Assembly (NCBI RefSeq): GCF_019599145.1
Contig: NZ_CP080647.1
Coordinates: 5,394,001-5,458,000 of the forward strand
Length of the DNA stretch: 64,000 nt
Reading direction: 5' to 3'
Origin: Streptomyces akebiae
GTDB lineage: Bacteria; Actinomycetota; Actinomycetes; Streptomycetales; Streptomycetaceae
Shown here: positions 10,301-15,666 of the stretch, piece after piece
Layout: the number at the start of each line of letters is the position of its first letter
Position numbering within the stretch: the stretch's first letter is position 1
Program-made: the position numbers and the translations under genes
The notes under the pieces: generated by a model
What the model saw: only the letters and a program-made list of their open reading frames with translations
Told to the model about the DNA's origin: nothing
Database searches by the model: none

Positions 10301-11079
10301 CCGTACGCAAGGGCGACCACGTCTTGGCCGCGGCCCCGGACGACTCCGAACCGCGATCCCGGAAGGTCACTCACACGATCACCTCGCGTGGTGAGAAGAA
10401 GCTGGTCCGCGTCAGGGTCGACCCCGACGGCGACCGGTCCACCACCCGCACCGGCGCGCTGACCGCCACGGAGAACCACCCCTTCTGGGTCCGTGACACG
10501 GGCAAGTGGACGAAGGCCGCCGATCTGAAGCCGGGGCAGTGGCTGCGGACCTCCGCGGGGACGTACGTACGGGTTGCGGCAGTTGACCATAGCGAACGCG
10601 GGACCGCGGTCCACAACCTCACTGTCGCGGGCCTCCACACCTATTTTGTGCTGGCGGGGGCCTCTCCAGTTCTGGTCCACAACTGCGAGCTCTCGGAACG
10701 GGCGAGCGCAATTCACGCCGCTGAGCCGGACGAGTACGTGCGTAGGAATGTGAGTACGGTGGCGGTGGTCAGGGCGGAAACTCCTCATGGGCCCATCAAC
10801 GTCGTTGCCGGATCCGGTGACGGTTTGACGCCGGCGCAGCTGGGTGCGATCGGAAAAGGCGAGATTGTGGCGGACAACATCCCGGGCGCTCACGCAGAAC
10901 GGAACGCCCTTCTCTTCATCAATAAAATGGGCTGGAAGCCCACCGCCGGTGGGGCCTCGCGCAACGTTTGTCTGCGGGAGTGCGCACCGCTTATTCGAGG
11001 GACGAACGGTAGGATGATGGGCGGCATTTATCCCGGAAGCGGTAAATCCACGACCCGCCAGAGGAGCTTTGAGTGGTAG
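4339..11079 (+). CDS. Secreted RHS/YD-repeat polymorphic toxin with Hint and deaminase-like tip
   Basis: This 2246-residue protein begins with a Sec signal peptide (RFPFVLLVIGSVLATLLGAQA). A beta-rich Ig-like domain follows (about 80-170), then a long series of YD repeats (YDxxGN-type motifs from about 400 on), interrupted at about 1192-1324 by a golvesin/Xly-CBD-like module. The RHS core ends in YDMGFRDYNPGLNQFLSRD (about 1790-1810). A short hydrophobic segment near 1855-1915 precedes a Hint (intein-like) domain at about 1964-2115, with the splice-like end VLVHNC, so the tip can probably be released after Asn2115. The tip (about 130 residues) has HAE (His2185, Glu2187) and CLREC (Cys2211, Cys2215), the zinc and proton-shuttle signature of the deaminase-fold toxins. 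The tip's base composition drops relative to the RHS body. The ATG at 4339 has GGAG upstream. The stop overlaps the next gene. Expected role: contact-dependent killing of competitors by nucleic-acid deamination (inferred). Confidence 0.9.
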   Translation: MPRSRFPFVLLVIGSVLATLLGAQAPARSDGSDGGGSGTGVPAPAWRGEPGRHPGGLLPSPEPLPHRRPPASGKRDASTGRANEQPPRGATYFAPATPQRWSPGEGAEVRVTVTDTSQQPWRARDIALGVRWYRPDGSEYAYRRGERPADHLAALPRDLAPGESAEVRAAVRAPALPRSGPARSSLLLAWDLYDRRSRVWLSDAEPPGGPVRQARERVVVERPVSDRLGLERFYQYTRAEAGVGAGIAVNAAGGNAATSWNLFAHPSLGPAAFLRLTHNTQDASDTVAGPGWSVSASTLTRLGSPLHFGSGLPSVPGFPKSVHLIDGDGTGHTFRLDRHGSADSRAWDYAHPAGVHFHLQRTRGAPDRRWVFTRPDRTQFIFSARGRPTAVVDRNGNTLRFHYGGGDGFLVAPVLRRVTDASGRRVLTLQYGDSGAAARRLVAVTDVHGRRVEFSYGRGGLLREVTDAAGSGVARSLAFDYDRSSDGTPRLTAVTDPKGGRTRLGYEGTRGHAGPRTTAAAHGRVTTITDRLGGVTHLDQGPGGHLGRGAKGHLDRGAKGRWTTVTDATGERTAFRLDGFGRAVESRNAKGETTRLAWDADNNVRRLEEPGGAVTTWRYDPRTGYPLEITGPLENAKDPEDRASTGLTYRTALRGHVADLVEKVSPEGRRWTFGVDGYGNVVSVTDPRGNTGEAAGKAKETVGPRRAPYTSYNVYDDRGRLLESTDPRGHSTRFADHGPTGHPARATDALGHETRFRYDAVGAVTAVTDAKGRTSRYEYDLLGRPLGAVLPRDLQAEDEGRRWIRVPAPAYDANDNVVRATDPNDAVTTATYNAADRLLSVTDPRDTPDGPERTTRYAYDRVGNRVAATTPRGHRSVFLYDELHRLIETTDPLRGRTTYVYDGAGNVASVTRPRTNAEAEPVTGGRARVRPPVPDQRFTYDLAHQISAVTDAEGNAVRNGYDRDGHLISVTDQCGATTRTRLDAAGAPVEIRAPHRLGDERRFDCSCPQGQNCELPEERITYRTTRYEYDEAGNRTKIFTPRSVAEDDENLAQKTVYDPLNRVSEQILPHDPKNPDLKDPQHVTNVYDEVGQLTEVHTPPSGKSTDRSVTRYTYFDDGLLRRSTDPWQIRTDYAYDPVGNQLSRTLTGDGGGANRTMSWEYYPDGKLKQHRDSGTPASRETVLTDNSDAGRTTPTGRWTLEKADPDENPDVFGANYHAHPAEDRSATFAWNLAVPSDGTYRVLARWPHHDRDGKRGGRGEFAIPHEDGRRTTVAVDQSTASGGAEGGGGWRELGRFTFKAGEEYAVTLSGAEETAGRLVLADAVELVRAETEPGAKREADAGDAREYHYAYDPDGLVTRIAEGPEPEPSRTWTVTNDPLGRPSTVEERARGDETPRTAQFTYDPDGNLTDHRVTAAGRDPESSHYTYNTLGLLSEALTKGPSTDGDEKKTTFTWWPTGRVNRQTKDNGNTVDHWHYLDGALAVQEEKKDEGGGALVSRHEIDYDPDGNRTRDASLKMDADDHGRTLDTVATYTYDARNRSTEVKKVDGNGGPDRTETYRYDQNNNVVEQEVGGVKSVFDFDRDRLLSSTAGGVESSYLYDVYGRLSQVTTGGDPAQKNVYDGFDRLIEHRTPKTRGGPTSFITRHTYDAFDRRTSTTTDAGGADKERTTDFHYLGLGEQLLTEEKDGKLSKTYQYGPAGERLSQVTFDTEGTKDPDTVFFGYGPHNDVEHVTDDSGDTKATYGYTAYGQADEKSFTGIDKPSSADPASEPFNFYRFNSRRWDGGSGTYDMGFRDYNPGLNQFLSRDMYNGALSDLNLTTDPWTQNRYGFAGGNPISNVELDGHLFGMSWSEIAHTVLDVVGMVPVVGEIADVANGVLYLAEGNYVEAGLSLSSAIPVVGNAIGAARMARKAGKYADEALDGGAALNKANKTDGSVPDTPSQSRTGTTEPTPQTHGSPETSFGPTCRRSSFAPSTRVLMSDGTAKPIEAVRKGDHVLAAAPDDSEPRSRKVTHTITSRGEKKLVRVRVDPDGDRSTTRTGALTATENHPFWVRDTGKWTKAADLKPGQWLRTSAGTYVRVAAVDHSERGTAVHNLTVAGLHTYFVLAGASPVLVHNCELSERASAIHAAEPDEYVRRNVSTVAVVRAETPHGPINVVAGSGDGLTPAQLGAIGKGEIVADNIPGAHAERNALLFINKMGWKPTAGGASRNVCLRECAPLIRGTNGRMMGGIYPGSGKSTTRQRSFEW

Positions 11080-11645
11080 TCGATGAAGCTGTCGCGGCGA
11101 CCCTGCGAGGGGCCGTGCAGACACAGGTCGCAGCCTTCGTGGCAAGCTGCGCGGAGCGGATGGGGCAGGTGTTCACCGGCTTGTCCGGTAGTGATCGTTC
11201 CCGGGACAGTGATGTAGAGCTCGTCATCCAGCTTTTGGGAGATCTTTGGAGCGCTGAAACTTCCGCGGCTCGTTTCCGGGGCTATGTGGCGTCTCTGGAA
11301 GGTTTTCGGGAGCTCGTACCGTCCGATGAGGAGATCGTCGATGTGGCGGGTATCTACTCCTTCTATTCTGTGCTTGTGCTGAGATATGCGGCGCTCTACC
11401 GATCTGGTGGCGACGTCGAGGACGCGCTCAAGTGCGCACACGCATGTCTGACAGCGATGGGGCAACTCGATCAGAATCTCCCCGGCGTTGATTTCTTCGC
11501 CCAGGAGGCGGAATTCCAGCAGAATTCAGTCTCCCCTGCCCTGTCGGATGCACGTGACTCGGACCATATTTCGAGACTGAGGGAGGGAGATCGGGCCGTT
11601 TCGCGAGAGCGCCTGAAGGCGATTCAGGCGCGATTGCGACGCTGA
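11073..11645 (+). CDS. Probable immunity protein of the RHS deaminase toxin
   Basis: This 190-residue, probably helical cytoplasmic protein starts with GTG at 11073, 7 nt before the end of the toxin stop codon, with GAGGAG inside the toxin's last codons as ribosome binding site. This is translational coupling typical of toxin-immunity pairs. No signal peptide or membrane segment is seen. I do not recognise the family. Its role is inferred only from position and overlap. Like the toxin tip, it uses more AT-ending codons than neighbouring genes, which suggests that tip and immunity gene arrived together. Confidence 0.7.
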   Translation: MVVDEAVAATLRGAVQTQVAAFVASCAERMGQVFTGLSGSDRSRDSDVELVIQLLGDLWSAETSAARFRGYVASLEGFRELVPSDEEIVDVAGIYSFYSVLVLRYAALYRSGGDVEDALKCAHACLTAMGQLDQNLPGVDFFAQEAEFQQNSVSPALSDARDSDHISRLREGDRAVSRERLKAIQARLRR

Positions 11646-11850
11646 GCGCGCGAGCGATCCAGGCCCGCAGAGCGGGCCGATCAGCCATTCGCCCTTGTCC
11701 GCGTGCATCTCCTCAGTGAGCCGTGCTTTCGTTCGAAAGAGGCCGCTCGGTGGGTGTGTTCCTCCGGAGTCTCCTCAGTCTCGGTGGTGGAGTGTTCGGG
11801 CTGGAGATTCGCCGCCGGAACCCGGCGAGGATCGTGGAAGAGGAGTAGGG

Positions 11851-13014
11851 ATGAAGAGGAGGAGAGCGAGTGCGGTCGCCACCGTGTTGGGATGCGCCGC
11901 GCTGCTGGTGAACGCCCTTGAGGGGACGGCCGCGGGTCACGGCTGGGGCCGCGGGGATGCGCTGCCGTTGCCGGGGTACGGGGACGCTGTTGTCGACGGC
12001 GGGCATCGGCAGGTGTTCGTCAGCGGTGGCGCGGACGGGCAGAGTGTCGCTGCCGTGCGGCTTCCTGGGCGTGGAACGGTCCGTGTCGCTGGGGACGTCC
12101 AGCTGATCGACGGTCAGCAAGGCGCCCACGGCATGGTGCTGAGCCAGGACGGCAAGTCGTTGTACGTCGCCCTCGCCGCAGGAGACGCCGTCTCCGTCAT
12201 CGATACCGAGACGTTGAAGGAGACCGCCCGGTATCGCGCCGGAGCCGACCAGAATCACCTCTGCCCGACGCACCTGGCCCGCACCGGCACCGTCCTGTGG
12301 ATCGGCTACGGCTGTGAGGCGTGGGAGGGCGGTATCGCGCGGCTCGACACCGCCGCCGAGAAGCCCGAGATGGAGCTCGACCAGCAGGGCGCCACCATCC
12401 GCTTCGAACGGGCCCCCGCACTCGCCGCGCCCGCCGGCGACAGTACGGCCACCAGCAACACCGGCCAGACGCTCGTGGCCAGCCAGCCGCACCTCAGCCC
12501 CGTCCGGCTCCTCGCCTACACCGTCGGCGCCGACGGCAAGCTCAGCCTCGACGCCGACGAGCGGCGCGGCGGTAGCAACCTCAACGACCTGGCGCTCACC
12601 CCCGACGGCTCACGGCTCCTCACCGCCGCCGGATCGGAGGACCGCGTCCAGGGCTTCACCGCCCGCAAGGGCGAGGGGCTCGGGGACAAGGGCGCCTGGT
12701 TCACGCAGCAGGCCCCCGTCGCCGTGGCACCGTCCCCGGACGGAACCCTGATCGCGACCGGCGTACGGTCCGCCGGCCCGAAGGGGAAGCAGGTCAACGT
12801 CTACCCCCTCGACGGCACCGAGCCCGTGTGGTCCGCAGCGCTCCCGCGCCACGAGCGGCTGGCCGACCGGGGTTTGGTCTGGCTCCCCGACGGCTCCGCG
12901 CTGGCCGCCGTCACCACCCGGGACGACGATCCGGCCCCGAGGCTGAACATCCTCAAACGCTCTGCCCCGGGCGGGTGGGTGGTCGACTGGTCGCTTTCGG
13001 ATTCGGAGCGGTGA
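11851..13014 (+). CDS. Secreted YncE-like beta-propeller protein
   Basis: This 387-residue protein has a positively charged N-terminus and hydrophobic core (ASAVATVLGCAALLVNALEG), so it is probably exported. The rest shows repeated beta-propeller blades of the YncE/surface-layer type: GMVLSQDGKSLYVALAAGDA, VIDTETLKETARYRAG, LALTPDGSRLLTAAGSEDR, VAVAPSPDGTLIATGV and LVWLPDGSALAAVTTRDDD. The start at 11851 has GGAAGAGGAG upstream; an upstream in-frame extension lacks a signal sequence. It lies 205 bp after the immunity gene and may be separate from the toxin module. The ligand or function is unknown. Confidence 0.75.
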   Translation: MKRRRASAVATVLGCAALLVNALEGTAAGHGWGRGDALPLPGYGDAVVDGGHRQVFVSGGADGQSVAAVRLPGRGTVRVAGDVQLIDGQQGAHGMVLSQDGKSLYVALAAGDAVSVIDTETLKETARYRAGADQNHLCPTHLARTGTVLWIGYGCEAWEGGIARLDTAAEKPEMELDQQGATIRFERAPALAAPAGDSTATSNTGQTLVASQPHLSPVRLLAYTVGADGKLSLDADERRGGSNLNDLALTPDGSRLLTAAGSEDRVQGFTARKGEGLGDKGAWFTQQAPVAVAPSPDGTLIATGVRSAGPKGKQVNVYPLDGTEPVWSAALPRHERLADRGLVWLPDGSALAAVTTRDDDPAPRLNILKRSAPGGWVVDWSLSDSER

Positions 13015-13023
13015 CGAAGATCG

Positions 13024-13320
13024 CTAGTCAGCGGTCCCGTTCGTCTCCGAGCCGTCAGTGGTGGACTCGGGCATCTCGATGATGAACGTTCCCTTCGCGG
13101 GCACAGTGTCGGCGATGCCTCGCTCCCGCAGCTCCCGGATCGCGCGTCGGAGGGTGTTGATTCCGACGCCGTAGTGGGCTGCGAGATCGGGCTCCGAGGC
13201 CAGACGCGCGCCTACCGGCAGGCTTCCCGCGCGAATCTGCTCGGCGATGTGCTCAGCGATCTGTACGTACACATAGATCCGGGACGCGGGATCGGGACGC
13301 CACTCCTGGTCTTCAGCCAT
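13024..13320 (-). CDS. Short GntR-family regulator
   Basis: This 98-residue protein is essentially a GntR winged helix-turn-helix domain: RIYVYVQIAEHIAEQIRAGSL, then GARLASEPDLAAHYGVGINT, LRRAIRELRERGIADTVPAKGTF. No effector-binding C-terminal domain is present, as in many Streptomyces regulators that sit beside small conserved genes. It is divergent from the gene at 13499 with about 180 bp between, and an inverted repeat GAGTCA-N10-TGACTC there is a plausible operator. Confidence 0.85.
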   Translation of the reverse strand: MAEDQEWRPDPASRIYVYVQIAEHIAEQIRAGSLPVGARLASEPDLAAHYGVGINTLRRAIRELRERGIADTVPAKGTFIIEMPESTTDGSETNGTAD

Positions 13321-13384
13321 GACGGCACGTTAGTCGGTCAGGAGTGATCATAGTTGGGCAGTAAGAGTCATGCCTCTCCCTGCC

Positions 13385-13406
13385 GAGTCATACCGCTACC
13401 TGACTC
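13385..13406. promoter_or_regulatory. Inverted repeat, candidate GntR operator
   Basis: GAGTCA (13385-13390) and TGACTC (13401-13406) are separated by 10 bp in the divergent intergenic region between the GntR gene and the gene at 13499. A further AGAGTCAT half-site lies at about 13365-13372. GntR proteins bind short inverted repeats, but the spacing is not diagnostic. Confidence 0.4.
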
Positions 13407-13498
13407 GTCATGATGGGCTTACAGTCGAGACCACAGAGACCCCGGCGAGGTGGACTAGACCTCCCGGGGCACGGCCAACGCTTACAAGGAGCGTCGAC

Positions 13499-13846
13499 AT
13501 GACCGACCTTATCCCCCGCGCCCTCCAATGGCTGCTCCTCCTCTTCTCCCCGGGCACCGGCAAACGGCGCCTGACCCGCCACCGCCCCTACCTCTGCCTG
13601 CACGTCACCGCCGTACGGCACCCAGCCCCCACCCCCGCGCCCTCCGGACTTCCCCGTCACCGTTCCCCGTACGGCCTCCACGCCCCGATCGACGGCTCCA
13701 CGTCCGCCCTGGTCCGCCCCTACCTCGCCGCACATGAGGAGGAGGCCGCCCTCCAGCAGCGCCGCCGTCTCGCGCTCGTCCTCGCCGCGGACTTCGGGAT
13801 CGACCTTGATCAGCACCTGGTCGGCCTGCGGGAGGTGGCCGTCTGA
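13499..13846 (+). CDS. Conserved hypothetical protein beside GntR
   Basis: The 115-residue product opens MTDLIPRALQWLLLLFSPGTGKRRL, with a short hydrophobic patch, a central Pro/His-rich region and a helical C-terminus (PYLAAHEEEAALQQRRRLALVLAADFGIDLD). No known domain is recognised. The start has AAGGAGCGTCGAC directly upstream. It overlaps the next gene by one base (TGATG), so the two are probably translated together, and it may be controlled by the divergent GntR regulator. Confidence 0.7.
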   Translation: MTDLIPRALQWLLLLFSPGTGKRRLTRHRPYLCLHVTAVRHPAPTPAPSGLPRHRSPYGLHAPIDGSTSALVRPYLAAHEEEAALQQRRRLALVLAADFGIDLDQHLVGLREVAV

Positions 13847-14283
13847 TGGAACGCGTCAACGGCACGCCGGTACCCGCCTACGCACCCGCACCCGCACCCA
13901 CCCCCACCCCCACCCCCACGCTCCGGCTCCTGCCCTGGCCGTCGCCCGAGGGCAAACCCTGCTATCTGGTGACCGACCACAACGGCGGCCACCTCTCCCG
14001 CCTCGCCGACGAACTGGAGGCCACCCAACTCGCCAACGGCACCGACGTACTCGACCTCGCCCGTGCGGTGCTGGACGACCCGGCCTCGCCGTACACCGAG
14101 GTCCGCTACGCGGGCATCCGTCTCGCCGAGTGCCTGACGGACGCCCTGCGCGTCGCCGAGTCCCGGGGGCTGCGCCTCCCCCCGCCCGCGGCCGAGGACG
14201 CCGTAGACGTCCTGGAAGAAGAGCAGCCGGAAGCTTGCCGCGGGCAGGCCACGCAGGACACAGGGGGCGGACTATGGTCGTAA
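13846..14283 (+). CDS. Hypothetical protein with Pro-Thr-rich N-terminus
   Basis: The 145-residue product has a PAPTPTPTPT-type linker near residues 12-25, then a compact region (GKPCYLVTDHNGGHLSRLAD, ATQLANGTDVLDLARAVLDD, YTEVRYAGIRLAECLTDALRVAES) of mixed helix and strand. The family is not recognised. The ATG at 13846 overlaps the upstream TGA. It is the second gene of a small operon following the GntR-divergent promoter. Confidence 0.65.
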   Translation: MERVNGTPVPAYAPAPAPTPTPTPTLRLLPWPSPEGKPCYLVTDHNGGHLSRLADELEATQLANGTDVLDLARAVLDDPASPYTEVRYAGIRLAECLTDALRVAESRGLRLPPPAAEDAVDVLEEEQPEACRGQATQDTGGGLWS

Positions 14284-14312
14284 GGACGACGCGTCGAAGG
14301 AGTTCACCGGTC

Positions 14313-14660
14313 ATGACCGCCCACGCCGCCGAACCGACACCGGCCGTCCCGCCGATGCCCGAACGGAACCCGAAGGCACTGCGCGAGGCTATCGCCGAGC
14401 ATGCCCCGCAGCTCCTCGCCGACTTCGACAAGCACTGGAAGTGGGCTGTCGCCGACGCCTACGACATCAGCACGGTGCCCGCGTTCATGACCCGTTGGTG
14501 GGGGGAGTACGCCATCGCCCGCGATCCGAAGCTGGACGCCCACATGAGGGACCTCCATCACCGCGCCTCGGGGTCCACTGACATCGCCGAGGCCAAGGCG
14601 CTCCTCGAAGAGGCATCCCATATCCGCTACCAGGTGAGGCGGCTGGAGCCCGGCCAGTGA
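14313..14660 (+). CDS. DUF6247-type small protein, possible antitoxin-like partner
   Basis: The 115-residue product has PMPERNPKALREAIAEHAPQ, LLADFDKHWKWAVADAYDIS, PAFMTRWWGEYAIARDP and a C-terminal helix, which I recognise as the actinobacterial DUF6247 type. The ATG at 14313 has GAAGGAG about 10 nt upstream; a start at 14274 is possible. Its last bases GTGA form the start of the next gene, so the two products are likely made at similar levels. The pair's size and overlap resemble a type II toxin-antitoxin module, but there is no direct proof. Confidence 0.65.
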   Translation: MTAHAAEPTPAVPPMPERNPKALREAIAEHAPQLLADFDKHWKWAVADAYDISTVPAFMTRWWGEYAIARDPKLDAHMRDLHHRASGSTDIAEAKALLEEASHIRYQVRRLEPGQ

Positions 14661-14983
14661 TCGACAACGGATTCATGGGTCCGCCGTGGCAGATGGACTG
14701 GACACTGAAGGCCCAGGCCGCTCGTGACGCCCTCCCGGAGAACGTGCGGAAGATGATCGATGCCGCGAGAGCCGAACTCGTCACGGCGAGGGACCCCTAC
14801 TTCCGGGGTATCGACGCCGATGCGGGCCTCCCCGACGGTGTGAAGGTCGAGCCGGTCTTGTCCAGCGATCCCCACGGGGCCCGCGTCTTCCTCTTCGACA
14901 GCGGACACGGCTGGATGATCTACACCTTCATCCGGCGCGTCGAGGACCCGCAGATCATCGTGGAAGAGGTGTTCTGGCAGTGA
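14657..14983 (+). CDS. 108-residue partner of the DUF6247 protein
   Basis: The GTG start at 14657 overlaps the upstream stop (GTGA). The 108 residues include helices (DALPENVRKMIDAARAELVT) and a C-terminal beta-rich stretch (ARVFLFDSGHGWMIYTFIRR, then PQIIVEEVFWQ). This helix-then-sheet layout with basic residues resembles small RelE/ParE-type or other single-domain toxins, but no catalytic set can be assigned and the family is not recognised. Confidence 0.6.
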   Translation: MIDNGFMGPPWQMDWTLKAQAARDALPENVRKMIDAARAELVTARDPYFRGIDADAGLPDGVKVEPVLSSDPHGARVFLFDSGHGWMIYTFIRRVEDPQIIVEEVFWQ

Positions 14984-15135
14984 ACCGAGGCCGGTCGCGG
15001 CGGTGAACCGGCCCGCCGCCGCGACCGGCATTCGGCTGCCCGACTTGTCTGTGGCGGCACGTGCAAGCGGTCATGGGGGCATCAGTCCTCCTTGTACACT
15101 CCCCACACTCCGTTGGGTCAACTTGTGGGATTTTT

Positions 15136-15666
15136 ATGGCTGTTGCCGTTGGCCGTGTTGTTCGTCAGGTGATCACCGAGCAAGCTCCAGAGGAACTGGT
15201 GCTGCTTGATTCGGTCGAGCGAATGGAGCCCGGGGCCAGAAGAAGACACCTTGCGGCGATGGGCCGAGGGCGGCGCGTGTCGCCCTCCACGCTCGACTAC
15301 GGGCTGGACGTCGTCGTACCGCTGGTGACACCGGTGCTGTGGCTGGTGCTCACCGAAGCGGCCAGGGAGACGGCGGCCTCGGCGGTACGGGCTTCGGCAC
15401 AGGCCGTCAGGTCTCGTTGGCAGCGGTTGCGGGGCCGGGAGCCGGAGAGCGAGCCCGAGATCACGCTGCCGCTGTCGGCGGAGCAACTCGACGTGGTGCG
15501 CGAGGCGGTGCTCACGCAGTGTGCGCAGGCCGGGCTGAGCACGGCGCGTGCCACAGCGATCGCGAACGCGGTCTTCCACCAGCTGTCCACACCGGTGGAC
15601 CGGGATGCGACCTCGGCGGAGGACCGGCCCGTCCGACAGGAGGACCAGGAGCCGGAGTCCGGGTGA
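15136..15666 (+). CDS. Hypothetical helical protein, coupled to the M48 protease gene
   Basis: A 176-residue product from ATG 15136. A hydrophobic stretch (YGLDVVVPLVTPVLWLVLTEA, about residues 54-74) suggests a single membrane segment, followed by a basic helix (AVRASAQAVRSRWQRLRG) and an acidic tail. The stop TGA overlaps the GTG of the following M48 protease, so the two are translationally coupled. No domain is recognised. The ribosome binding site is weak (GGGA), so the start is the least certain part. Confidence 0.6.
   Translation: MAVAVGRVVRQVITEQAPEELVLLDSVERMEPGARRRHLAAMGRGRRVSPSTLDYGLDVVVPLVTPVLWLVLTEAARETAASAVRASAQAVRSRWQRLRGREPESEPEITLPLSAEQLDVVREAVLTQCAQAGLSTARATAIANAVFHQLSTPVDRDATSAEDRPVRQEDQEPESG

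Noticed and set aside
8878..11145. 755-codon minus-strand frame
   Set aside because: Shadow of the RHS gene and immunity start; no recognisable motif.
15339..15662. N-terminal extension of the M48 protease frame
   Set aside because: Overlaps the upstream hypothetical gene in another frame, and has Arg/Gly-rich non-protein-like composition; the GTGA overlap at 15663 is a better start.
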